A stretch of DNA of 64,000 nt, taken from positions 930,001-994,000 of the forward strand of contig JAPTOF010000026.1 in the NCBI GenBank assembly GCA_028554755.1, in the 5' to 3' direction. The stretch is from Cordia subcordata (Eukaryota > Streptophyta > Magnoliopsida > Boraginales > Cordiaceae). Below are positions 48,170 through 58,378 of this stretch, piece by piece. Under the pieces are notes generated by a model that was given only the letters and a program-made list of their open reading frames with translations, had not been told where the DNA came from and did not search any database. Each line of letters begins with the position of its first letter. The first letter of the stretch is position 1. The translations under genes and the position numbers were made by a program.

Positions 48170-48606
48170 TGTTGGGAATTCGGGGTGTTAGAATGGATAA
48201 TAAACAACGAGAAAGATAAACGACAGATATCAATATTTAACTTGGTTTGGCCTTCTACCTATATTCACAGGTAGATAAGAGAATTCTCCTATGATTCAAG
48301 TGAATACAATGCGGAGAAAGGGCTCAGGCTTGAGAGCCTTTGCCCCTCACGCTCTCCCACTCAAGACCTCTCACTTTCTACCTTACTCTCTATTTCTGTG
48401 TCACACAAATATAATAGGCAAAACTCCTATTTATAGAGTATAACAGACAACAAATACGATAGCATTAAGAATATGGTAATTCTACAAAAATGGTAAGACT
48501 AAAGATATGATAGGTCAAAAAAGGCAGGACTCCTAATTTGATTAGAATTAGAATTCTTATAACCCATATCCCTAAGGATCGATCATAATACGGGCCACAA
48601 CTCACG
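48170..48606 (-). repeat. 5' LTR of element H
   Basis: Minus strand (CG)TGAGTTGTGGCCCG... to ...GAATTCCCAACA, then the primer site. The first base pair of the terminus is mutated (TG to CG). Confidence 0.75.
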
Positions 48607-49589
48607 AGCAACTTTCATGGTAAATGATAGGTGTCAAAACTACCAAAAATTATTTCTACTCTTACCTCACAATTGGTGGAAGTGGCAAGAAGGGTCGAAC
48701 CCATAGATATTGGTTAATTTATAACTCTTTTAATGCCAAGAAGATGAAACAAGTAAAATATTAAAAAAGATAGGGGATTCAAATTAATGAAAACTAAATA
48801 TATTAAATGTGGACAAATGACAATTCCTTAGATGCTAGCATGGTGAAGGACAGAACAATAGAACTCCAATAAACAGGCTACTAACTTTCAATGATGAAAA
48901 ACAAACAATCAATTAAAAATAGGAAAAGCAACTAAACGAGATTTCAATGGTTTTAAAACCTAGCTTAGGGTATAAATCTCCATTTAGGCCTACAAATCTG
49001 ATCCTAGATGCAAATATTATTCTCACCTATTTCGATAAACCAGTTATAGTTATTGGCACGACCTAGCAACCTTATCCTTTCTTTCTGTGTAGATAACCAG
49101 TAGAAATATCCGCAAATTTTCTCCCATTATTTCCCTTACCTATTAGACAGTCTAACCCCCAAATTACTCACAAAGTCTATCTATAGATAGTATGAAAAAG
49201 TTCTAGAAGGACCTGATTCTAAAAGTCAATTCTCTCATGAAAATTGCTCAGTTAGATGACATCTTCACAAAAAAACCTAGGTTACCACTATTTTAGATTA
49301 ATTATATAAATTATCTAAACCAATCTAATTGGCTACCTACCACCTAGTAATTAAATAATTGACACCAAATTGAATCAATCATACAACAGTATTAATTATT
49401 AAAAAAGAAAATACATAAGTATCGAAATAAATATGAGTATAAAATCAGTTAGATCTCGTGGATTTTGTAGAACCACAAACTTCAATTCATCCTAGGCTAG
49501 AAATAATTGTTTTGCACTCCATACCCTGTATGAGGTGCCTAAGAAGAAAAATAATAAAATTGGAAATTAATGGATAAAGTCTAAATCAT
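48607..49589. other. AT-rich non-coding sequence, possibly part of an old gypsy LTR
   Basis: The string ggtggaagtggcaagaaggg followed by tcgaacccatagat resembles the ggcaaagtcgatccctcaggga section of the LTRs at 50911 and 58379. No ORF and no clear ends. Confidence 0.3.
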
Positions 49590-50798
49590 TCCGTGGAGGC
49601 TTTAGTTTTATCCATGATGCCCTTAGTGATTCTATTCCTTTTCGTGACTCTTTCCCTAATGAGTAATTGTTTGCACTTTGTCACCATGCACCTTGGTATG
49701 TGCACATAATAAATCATCTTGTCATGGGACAGTTGCTTTCCCATTGGGAGAAAAAAGACATAAAGAGAGAGAGAGAGAGATAGGTTCCATGCATAGGTTA
49801 GGCACTTCTTTGGGGAGGAGCCCTATCTCTTCAAGGTTTATGTGGATCAGGTGATTCGCTGGTGTGTGCTTGAGAATGAGTTTAAGAGCAGTTTGAGTAC
49901 GTGTCATAGGAACGGATGTGGAGGTCACTTTAGTGGTAAAAGGACAACAAATAAGGTCTTGTAAAGCCATTTCTTTAGGTCCACACTCTTTAGAGATGCC
50001 TAAGATTTTTGTATGAAATGTATTAGATGTTAGTAGTCTAGGTCTATTTCTAGGAGAAACATGATGCCTTTATCCCCTATTTTCGTTTGTGAGCTATTCA
50101 ACATCCGAGGGATTGATTTTATGGGTCTATTTCCACCTTTCTTTGGGTATCAATACATCTTAGTAATTGTAAATTATGTGTCCAAATGGGTTGAGGCGAT
50201 TCGTACTTGAATCAATCATCACAAGGTTGTGGTCAAGTTTATTAGAGAGCACATCTTTTCTAGGTTTATAGTCCCTCGAGTTTTGATTAATAGCAGAGTA
50301 TTGCACTTTTGCCATAAAACACTTAAGGCTTTGTTGAGAAAATATTCAGTCACACACAAGATTACTACCCCTATCATCTACAAATTAGTGGACAAGTTGA
50401 AGTGTCCAATAAGGAGATTAAGTCCATTTTAGAGAAAACGATTAGGTTGGATAGAAGAGATTGGTCTTGTAGATTGAGAAATGCATTGTGGGCCTATTGT
50501 ATTGCATAAAAGTCTCCCATTGGAATGTCTTCAAATAGATTAGTGCATTTAAAGGATTGCCACTTTTCTATTGAGTTGGGGCATCGAGCTTATTGGGCTG
50601 TAAAAGCCCTAAATTTTGATATGGCTAAAAGGGTGATATAGCTGAGTTAGAGAAGCTTAGGTTTGAGGCATATGAGAATGCCATGCTGTACAAAGACATG
50701 ATGAAGAAATTGCATGATAGGCAACTCTTTGAGTAACATGAAGATAAACTATAGGTTGGTCTTTCTTGGGTATAAGTAAGGAGAAGATTTAGGGGTGT
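49590..50798 (+). pseudogene. Old Athila-like gypsy pol (RNase H end and integrase), element K
   Basis: Broken plus-strand frames read LFALCHHAPWYVHIINHLVM and GQLLSHWEKKDIK (RNase H/integrase joint), then YLFKVYVDQVIRWC. CHRNGCGGHFSGKRTTNKVL carries the H2C2 zinc motif, followed by CELFNIRGIDFMG with the first catalytic Asp. YILVIVNYVSKWVEAI, FSRFIVPRVLI and [16 protein letters not shown] carry the catalytic Glu. The second Asp site (usually SDGGTHF) reads NSRVLHF. Only 50229-50432 is open. The purine tract is at 50783-50798. Confidence 0.85.
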
Positions 50799-50910
50799 TG
50801 ATATGTCATGGATTGTGTGTGGCTATTCTTGCACTTCCCTATGTTTTTAGAGTGGTTTTAAGCTTTGGTTAAGTGCATTAGTGAAGTATTTATATACTAT
50901 TTATGCATAC
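50799..50910 (+). repeat. Start of the 3' LTR of element K, split by element I
   Basis: TGATATGTCATGG follows the purine tract aagatttaggggtgt. The LTR is interrupted at 50911, and its continuation should start at 60434, after the CATAC duplication. Confidence 0.6.
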
Positions 50911-52959
50911 TGATGCTTTTTTTCGCTAATTAAGCACTAAGCCTTAATTAAAAGCTTGCAAGTGCATAGGTCATGTAGTCTAATGTGCAAAAGCAAAGTC
51001 GATCCCTCAGGGAGGCGGGAAATGGGGAATGAAAGCTAAGTGTGTGTCCTAGAAAACTAGAAAGAAGATAAGCTAAACTAAGAATTCATTTTGGTCATTT
51101 TAGATGTGAAGGGAGTTCAAAGTAAATTAAACTATTCTAAACAAACTAAATAAAATAAAGGTAAGAGAAAACAAGCAAGTAAAAAGGGAATTAACACAAG
51201 AAATAGGACAATGGGTGAAATCCGCTTAACTATGGGTGATTTGGGTATTCACTTTGCTATGGGACTAACTTTGATGGTTTACTCTAAGAAGGGTGCTCTA
51301 AGCTAGGAATCTAATCAATCTATCCTACAATCCCTAGACTCGGTGCCGGTCTATCCCTGGGTGCTAGCTTCCTAGAAGTATAGCGTGGTCCTTATGAACT
51401 AGGACACAGATTAGCTAATTACATTCCTAAGTGATGATAATTGGTCTTATCCTAGGTTCTAACTCATTAGCTGGGTTTAAAGCCAAGAACTAGGCTTTCT
51501 AAGGTCAATTAAGCTAGCTCGACACCTATTGGCTGGGTTTAAAGCCAAAGGAGACTAAACTAGGCCTAATTACTAGTGAAGCACCACCAATCATTGCATC
51601 ACGCAAGCATGATTTAACAATAAAGCACATCATACATGTTCTCGAGCATGGTACAAATGAATATAAAGCATATTCTAGTCCTAAATACTTAGACATATTT
51701 AGGTCATACCAATTTACGCATTAGAATCCAACATGTACGTCATAGAAGCTAAAATTGATATTAAGGTATGTAAAAACACACATAGACCTGTATAACTACA
51801 AGACCTACATCATGGGATCACTACATAAACATCTAGACATGCTCATATAATGATTTAAAAGTGTTAAATACCAATCAAGCCTCTAAATATATATGTTCTT
51901 TCACCTAGGTATATCAATAAACACATAGACATGTATGTAAGTAGCCATTGAAGCATTAAGAGCAAACATATATATTAAACCATCAAAATCTCATAGCAAA
52001 GTAATACTCAATCAGCCCATAATACAAGCCTCAATCACCCATAAAAGATCTATTCTAATATAGAGAAAACTAAGTACAAAAGGAGAAAGATGAGCCTCCC
52101 TTTCATGCTTAGCTTTGCTCTTCAAATTCTTATCTTGATCTTGCAATTACAAGTGTTAAAACCTTAATTACAAGCTTGGATCTAGGTGTATTTATGTGTG
52201 ATTTAGTGCGTGAGAGGTGGTTTTAAGTAGATTTTGGGTTTAGGGAAAATGGGTGTTTGATTTGGGTGTTCTCCTCCTTCAAAAATGGCTGAAAAGTGGC
52301 TTAAATAAAGCTTTCAGTGCGTCCAGCCTGGGGCCCAATCGGTCGTCCGGCTTTGGGGCTAAGTCGTCTGGCCAAAATTGGCCCAGATTCTGATCCGGCC
52401 GGTCGACATAGCTGGTCGACCGGCTAGGTCGTCCTGCCTAGACAGAGGCTAAATGGTCTTGATAGTAAAATGATCATATCTTGCTCGTTTTAGCTCTGAT
52501 TCACGCACCGTTTTTTTCTATGACTTCGTGTTATTGTGGGGGATCTCTCAAGCCATCTTTTGCACCTTAAAGCATATCCAAAATTTGTCCATGTCCTTTT
52601 TAGGTTGCAAGATCCGAATTTGGCTCACGTTGCGCTCGGTTTCGTCTCGGTCGCTCCTTCTTTCGTCCGACCACTTCCAAAAGCACTTTTTTTCATTGCT
52701 TTGCATGCAAAACACCCTTGGCTTTGTTCCACACTTCAAGCACCCTCAATTAAGCTCCAATTATATCTCCAAATCACACGTAAAACAAGCAATAAATGCG
52801 TATTAGTGTAGCATTTAAGTCTTAACTTCAACTATGAACATGTAACTCTAATATGCACAAATATGACTTAAATGCTATACTAATACACCAAATGAAGCTC
52901 AAAACACCTCAAAACAAGTATATACTTGCAGTACATAAGCACACAAAACAAACACATCA
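50911..52959 (-). repeat. 3' LTR of element I (2049 bp)
   Basis: Pairs with 58379-60428 with scattered substitutions and small indels. It contains a GC-rich section with ccggtcgac and ggtcgaccgg strings at 52320-52440. Confidence 0.93.
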
Positions 52960-54651
52960 ACACCTCTAAACCTTCTCCTTGCTTGTCCTCAAGCAAGCTC
53001 AATCTTATATTTATTTCTATAGTTGATACAATGGATTGCCTAAAGGAGTGACTCGCTATCAAGGTTAGTCTAAGAAGCATGAAGGGGGCATTCCTATTGT
53101 GGAGAGATCTCCAAATCTCTTTGGATCCTCCTCTACTCATAAGGGGTCTCATTCCTCGTGAGAATTTCCTAAGTAGCCAAGCCACCACAAGCTTAGGATT
53201 CTAACTCACGCACTCGGGATGTTGATATTTCGTGCTCCCTCAATTAACATGGCCTCCTCAACATGCACCAAGCCTCAAAGACAAGAAGAGAGAATATACA
53301 AACACAATGGCTTATAAAAAGCCTTATTCACGTATCTACAAAGATGATAACTTGTGCTAAGTTGACATTGTGTCACTTATGCACTTATTCACTAACTTTT
53401 TGGTGCCTTTGGCTTTTTCTCTTTTTCACTTCATTTCATTTTTTTCATATATATATCTTTACACCTTTTTGCCTTTTTCAATTTTTTTTGGATTTTTCAT
53501 GCTTTGTATTGTATTCACAAAAAGAAAGAAAAAGAAAGGCTTAGGCACATAAAACAAAAACTAATCAAAGAAGGGACACTCACATCAACAACCCTTTTCC
53601 AACACTCTTTCCTACCAATCTTTGGGGTGGCTATAAGGGTTATTCTTTCAAGGTTCTCACTCCTCACAACTTTGAAGGGCATCCCTTCCAAGACTTAGTT
53701 TTCAAACCACTCTATTCATTTCCCCATAATGCCTCTCATCTTCATAAATCAATAGAGTCAATCACAAAAGCCAACATAATGATCAACAAAGAAATAAATG
53801 TCTCTACATGCATCAAAATTGAAAAATTTTCACCATTTTTAAGCACATAATGCAATCTACCCTGAGCAAGATATATAACAAGAAAAACCAAACTCCCATA
53901 CCCCCAAACCTAAACTTTGCTTGTCCTCAAGCAAATAGATCAAAACACATAAATAAGCAAATTGGCATTACAAAACAAGTAAGGGTGGTGGGGATGGGGT
54001 AAAAACATGGGGAACAAATGGAGAAAGGATGGATACAACCTTGTATTTTCTTCAAAGCTTTCCATGCCGATGATAAATCACCATACTACTAACCCTGTGA
54101 CTTACAATTCACAAACACTCATAAACAAAATAAGATTAGTAGCATTGCCTATGCATGCTTGCATTGGCATGTGCAATAATGAGCAAAGCTGTACCTTATG
54201 GGACAAAGGATCGGGGTTCAACACTTTGGTTTGGGTGTAAGAAAGAGAAAGAAAATAGAAGAAAGGAAAATGAACAAGTGGAAAATTGAAAAAAATTTAA
54301 CCTAGGTTGCCTCCTAGTAGCGCTGGATTTAACGCCTCCAGCTGGGCGGTAATGTTAGGGCCAATGATGCTTGTAGTCCTTGAGCACAGATCGGCATACA
54401 AACTTGTCAAGGCACAACTCAGAAGAAAAAGGATCATGTGGTATAAGATCAATCAAATCATGCACATCATAATCCTTTTTAAACACACATGAGAAAGGGA
54501 TAAAGAAGAAACCCGACACATCAAATATAGAAGAAGAATGCTCCAAGGTGTCATAGGGCATGGAAAAATCCAAAGATCTAAGTCCCTTGTTCTTCTCCAA
54601 TCCTATCCTAGCTAGCTCGGTTTCCACCACTAACCATCCTATTGCTTTCTT
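52960..54651 (-). other. Non-coding 3' part of element I with two hairpin motifs
   Basis: The palindrome ttgcttgtcctcaagcaa occurs at 52979-52996 and again at 53917-53934. Each is followed on the minus strand by a G-rich stretch (aaggtttagaggtg; ggtttgggggtatggg). A CT-rich T-tract zone lies at 53400-53540. No ORF with known similarity. Confidence 0.6.
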
Positions 54652-55581
54652 TTAATGATCAAGGGCTACCAACACCTCGTGCCCATGGGTTGATGAAGCA
54701 TGTAAAGCATAAAGAATAGGGGAAGTATGAACAAGCCCTGCATAAATATGCTTCAAATGGGATGGCATAAAAATGTGCTCACTAGGGAAAGACTTAATGG
54801 GAGGAAGGAGGAAAGAATCATCAAATGAAATGGGATTGGATGAGATGAAATCAAAAAGAGAGCAAAAAGGAATGGGCCCGGAAGAGGAAGAATCAAAAGT
54901 AGAGGTCATAGGTTCTCTCTCACTAAGGGCCGACTCGTGTTTATCCAAGAAACGGCTCACCTCATCAAGTAATTCCCTAGTAGAGAGTTTAGAAGAAGGT
55001 TCCAATAAGGATTCATCAAAAACACCTAAGGACCCATATATCATGATCTCTAGTTCCTCAATCTCCTCTTTAAGGGTCTTCATGTATTTATCATTTACTC
55101 CAACATCGAAACCTACAACTCCAATGGACCTATCGGGCCTAGAATCAAAGATAAGCATGATGCTCTCCTCAATGGGTGTCTCTAAATCCACTCTAGCTAA
55201 TATCTCATCAAATGCTTCGATAAATTCATCGCAAGTGGATATCTTCTCACAACTACATTCATTAATACAAGATTCCACCACATGCACCTTAAAACCTCTA
55301 TTTTCATCTCCTCCTTTAAGATTAATCTTATGTGTGCAATCATAATGGTCCATGCCTCTCATATCAAGATTGAAAGAATTAACCTCAAAGGACTCATTAA
55401 GCCTAGAATCATCATCCCTAGAACTAGGGGCTATGTATCCTCGCACAAAGGTCTCTTGATCAAGGCTAGGGAAGATGCCCTTAAGCTTTCTCAATTCATC
55501 ATTCTCGATCATGGACTCCTCAACATTGCCCTCAACAAATGGGTCTATCACCTTGACCATAAAGCAATCTTCCTCATCCAC
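54652..55581 (-). CDS. Unidentified acidic 309-residue ORF downstream of protease in element I
   Basis: Open for 309 codons, with no ATG at its upstream end (first codon GTG). It overlaps the protease frame by 8 bases in another frame, so it may be joined to it by frameshifting or by a one-base mutation. The protein is rich in Asp, Glu and Ser. The stretch EEDCFMVKVIDPFVEG recalls the segment after protease in Athila polyproteins. It has several Ser/Asp-rich strings and an amphipathic segment with LDEVSRFLDKHESALSE. No reverse transcriptase motif (no YxDD) and no zinc motif. I do not recognise it. It fills the place where reverse transcriptase would begin. Confidence 0.6.
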   Translation of the reverse strand: MDEEDCFMVKVIDPFVEGNVEESMIENDELRKLKGIFPSLDQETFVRGYIAPSSRDDDSRLNESFEVNSFNLDMRGMDHYDCTHKINLKGGDENRGFKVHVVESCINECSCEKISTCDEFIEAFDEILARVDLETPIEESIMLIFDSRPDRSIGVVGFDVGVNDKYMKTLKEEIEELEIMIYGSLGVFDESLLEPSSKLSTRELLDEVSRFLDKHESALSEREPMTSTFDSSSSGPIPFCSLFDFISSNPISFDDSFLLPPIKSFPSEHIFMPSHLKHIYAGLVHTSPILYALHASSTHGHEVLVALDH

Positions 55582-55960
55582 CTCTACTAACCTTGTTCAC
55601 TGCCTCTGCCATTTTCATGGAAGACCTCAAATTCCCAAATTTCATTTCTAACAGCCCCGACCTAATATGAATGATAGCATCTGTAGTAGCAAGGAAGGGG
55701 CGACCTAAAAGAACGGGAGTGAAATGCCTAGAGTCATGACCCACATTCATATCAAGCACTATGAAATCTACGGGGTACACAAACTCTCCTACCTGAACTA
55801 GCACGACTTCTACTATTCCCCTAGGTCTTTTCTCAGATCGATCAGCTAGCTGAAGGGTAACATACGTGGCGGACAAGTTTTCTATACCTAGCTGTTGGTA
55901 GACTGAGTAGGGAATGAGGTTCACACTGGACCCTAAGTCTCACAAGGCGTGATTAATCTG
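55574..55960 (-). pseudogene. Element I aspartic protease
   Basis: DLGSSVNLIPYSVYQQLGIE carries the catalytic Asp in the DLG form usual for Athila/Tat proteases. LQLADRSEKRPRGIVEVVLV and FIVLDMNVG follow, and FTPVLLGRPFLATTDAIIHI is the conserved ILGRPFLAT-type block. A TGA stands two codons before the active site where a Cys codon is usual, so the frame from Gag is broken by one nonsense codon. Confidence 0.87.
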
Positions 55961-56923
55961 GGTCTTTTGAATCCTACAAGGAATAGTGAAAGCTCTGGGG
56001 TTACTCATCTTGGCCTGAAGGCTTGAAGTACAAATGCTACTCACCTTCTCCGTAAGCTTCACCTTCTTCAGCGTAGTTGATGTACTACGCTTCCTTGCAC
56101 AGAGGTCTTTGAAAAACTTAGAGTATGAGGGAATAGAACGGACTGCATCTATCAAAGGAAGATTGACCTTTAGGTCTTTGAGATGCTCTAAGAATCTGAG
56201 AAACCTAGTATCCTCATTAGGTGAAGACTTCTCTAAGGCAGAAAGATAAGGAACTCTAGGCTCAATATCCCTAGACTCATGGGAATCAATAATAGGCTCT
56301 TTTCCCTCCTGATGTAGGCGGGAAGTACTCTCTCCTTGGTCTCTAATGGGCTCAACTCTCTCAGCAGAACTCTCTCTATGATCTCTCTCAACAGGGCTAT
56401 GGCTAGGCTCTCTAGACTCAAAAGGAACACTAGGCGCTGGCTTTGCATATTCAACTCCTATCTTATTGTCCACTATCCTACCACTCCTAAGCGTGGTGAC
56501 AGCCTTAGCCTAGGCTAGATGGGGATAAGTGGGGTCAAAGGAGGAACATGACTACTCTCTAGGGTCAACCTCTAGCTGGGAAGGCAATTTCCTAGGGTCT
56601 CTAGTACTCATTTGGCTGGCAAGCTACCCTAATTATGCCCCCATCTCAGCCATTTGTTGTTGATTTTGTTGAATAATCTGCATTAAAAGGTCTACCCTCT
56701 CATTATGAAAAAACTGTGGAACAGGTGCAGATTGTGTGGAAAGGGCTGGGGTGGGCGGTACAGGGAGTGCCTGAGGCTGAGGAACACTAGGAAGTCTAGC
56801 TTGATTCTCATTATGAAACCCTGGAGGTTTAGCAAGACGAGGTCTCTACTGGAATGGGGCCTGGAACTGGGGATGGGAAGACTCAAATTGATCCTGACGC
56901 CATGAAGATTTTGGGCTGTCTCT
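55940..56923 (-). pseudogene. Element I Gag-protease linker region
   Basis: Same frame as Gag and protease, with several stops. It is rich in Pro, Gln and Ser, with FFHNERVDLLMQIIQQNQQQ and, downstream, VTTLRSGRIVDNKIGVEYAK. FLRFLEHLKDLKVNLPLIDA and YSKFFKDLCARKRS are the pre-protease block common to Athila polyproteins, and MSNPRAFTIPCRI lies just before the active site. Confidence 0.8.
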
Positions 56924-58102
56924 CTAACCCGGATTATATATGTTCGAGTAAGGATTGTATTCTTGTGAGTACCCCTGTGTGGCGTAGACTCGCTCCTGAA
57001 TAAACTCGGGAAACTGCGGTGTTAGGGGGCAAGTTAGGGTCTTGTGAGTAGACTTAGAACACAATGCACATACTTTAACCATTGATGGGATGGAGGATGA
57101 ACCTATAGGACTAGTCCTATGACCTTGTGAAGAGAGGCTCAAAGTGATGAATTGATCTAGCTTACGCGTCAATGCTCTAACCTCGGCGGGCAAATCGGAA
57201 GAAATCCCTACCTCATGAACACCCTTTCCATTAGTTCCTCGATTAAACCTATCCATAGCAGTGTTTTGAAAAGAGTTCTTGGCCAATAAATCCATTTTAT
57301 CCCAAGCTTCACTTGGTCTCAAATTATAGAATCCACTACCGGACGCAACATTCACCATCATTCTATTTTGCTCATTCAATCCTCTAAAGAAATATTGAAG
57401 AAGGTCATAAATGCTATACCCGTGATATGGACATTGCCTAAGAAGTTCATTAAATCTCTCTTAAGCCTCATGGAAAGTCTCTAAGTCATGTTGGGAGAAG
57501 GTCATAATGGAAGCCTTAAGGTCGACGGTCTTAGCTATGGGAAAGAACTTTTGATAAAACCTAGATTGAAGCTCATTCGAAGATGTAATGCAGCCGCTAG
57601 GTAACGAATGATACCATGACCTAGCCTTTTCCTTAAGGGAAAACGGGAACAACTTAAGGCGAATGGCTTCTTGAGAGACGTTGGGAAAGTGAAGAGTGGA
57701 ACTTATTTCTACAAAATCTCTGATGTGGTCCAAGGGGCTCTCATTGCTCCTCCCATAAAAGGAAGGAAGCATCGCCAACATGCTATGCTTAATCTCAAAA
57801 TTAACTTCGCCCAACCCCAGAATATGGATAGCCAAGTTGGGCTCGAAGGCATTGGGGAGGAAGAATTGCCTAAGCGTGGGCTCATCATCTATGGGTGGGT
57901 CTGGCCTAAAGGGCTCTTGTGCACATGGGTGTTCGTGCTGAGAAACGGGATGCATAGGGGAAAAGGGAAGAGGATTAAAAGGTTCGGCCATTTCTCCTAA
58001 AAGATCTCCTAAATTCCTTAAGTGACGAACAATTCTCTCGGGCTTAAGATGTAAAGGAACTAGAGGATTCCGAAGAGAACGCCTACTAAGCATACAAAGC
58101 AA
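56924..58102 (-). pseudogene. Element I Gag with one in-frame stop
   Basis: One frame throughout, with a single TAA near 57463. A Pro-rich N-terminus is followed by the retrotransposon Gag core: MLAMLPSFYGRSNESPLDHI, then LFPFSLKEKARSWYHSLPSG, FYQKFFPIAKTVDLKASIMT and FSQHDLETFHEA. After the stop come ERFNELLRQCPYHGYS and MMVNVASGSGF. A CCHC knuckle C-x2-C-x4-H-x4-C (CALCSKSTHKTLTC) is at about 57069-57028. The frame ends at a stop at 56924. The TAA replaces a conserved Trp codon (EAWERF). Confidence 0.9.
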
Positions 58103-58378
58103 AACCTAATCTCCTTCCACTTCTTGCAACCCGCGAAACTTCACACATCCTAAAACTAGAACAAACAAAACAAAATCCTAAAATTACTAAAACAAGAAAG
58201 TAAACTACTCAAAATAAGCAAAAACAATAAGCAAGTAAATTGGGAAACAAAGGTAAATACAAGATAACAACTACTAAGCAAACTAAGCAAAAGAAGCAAA
58301 ATAAAGAAAGTAACTAGCTAAAGGACACAAATAAAGCAAACAAACCACCGTGCCTCCCCGGCAACGGCATCAAAAACT

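Larger units (their letters stand above)
44025..48606 (-). mobile_element. LTR retrotransposon H without recognisable coding capacity (LARD-like)
   Basis: LTRs 44025-44465 (3' copy) and 48170-48606 (5' copy) match along their length. A primer site TGGTATTAGAGCC (48166-48154) lies a few bases after the 5' LTR on the minus strand, and the purine tract AAGGTGGAGATT (44480-44466) precedes the 3' LTR. The 3.7-kb interior has no reading frame with known similarity. Target duplication not found. The element is clearly non-autonomous or badly decayed. Confidence 0.75.

Noticed and set aside
44019..48623. ggtaa as target duplication of element H (left flank ggtaa, right atggtaa)
   Set aside because: The right copy lies about 10 bases outside the LTR end, so it does not abut the element.
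52528..52811. Open frames of about 90 codons, repeated at 60006-60280
   Set aside because: They lie inside the two LTRs of element I and recur only because LTRs are copies. They overlap in several frames and have no similarity to proteins.
54773..55345. Plus-strand open frame of 190 codons
   Set aside because: It is the reverse complement shadow of the minus-strand ORF of element I, Ser/Lys-rich and without similarity.
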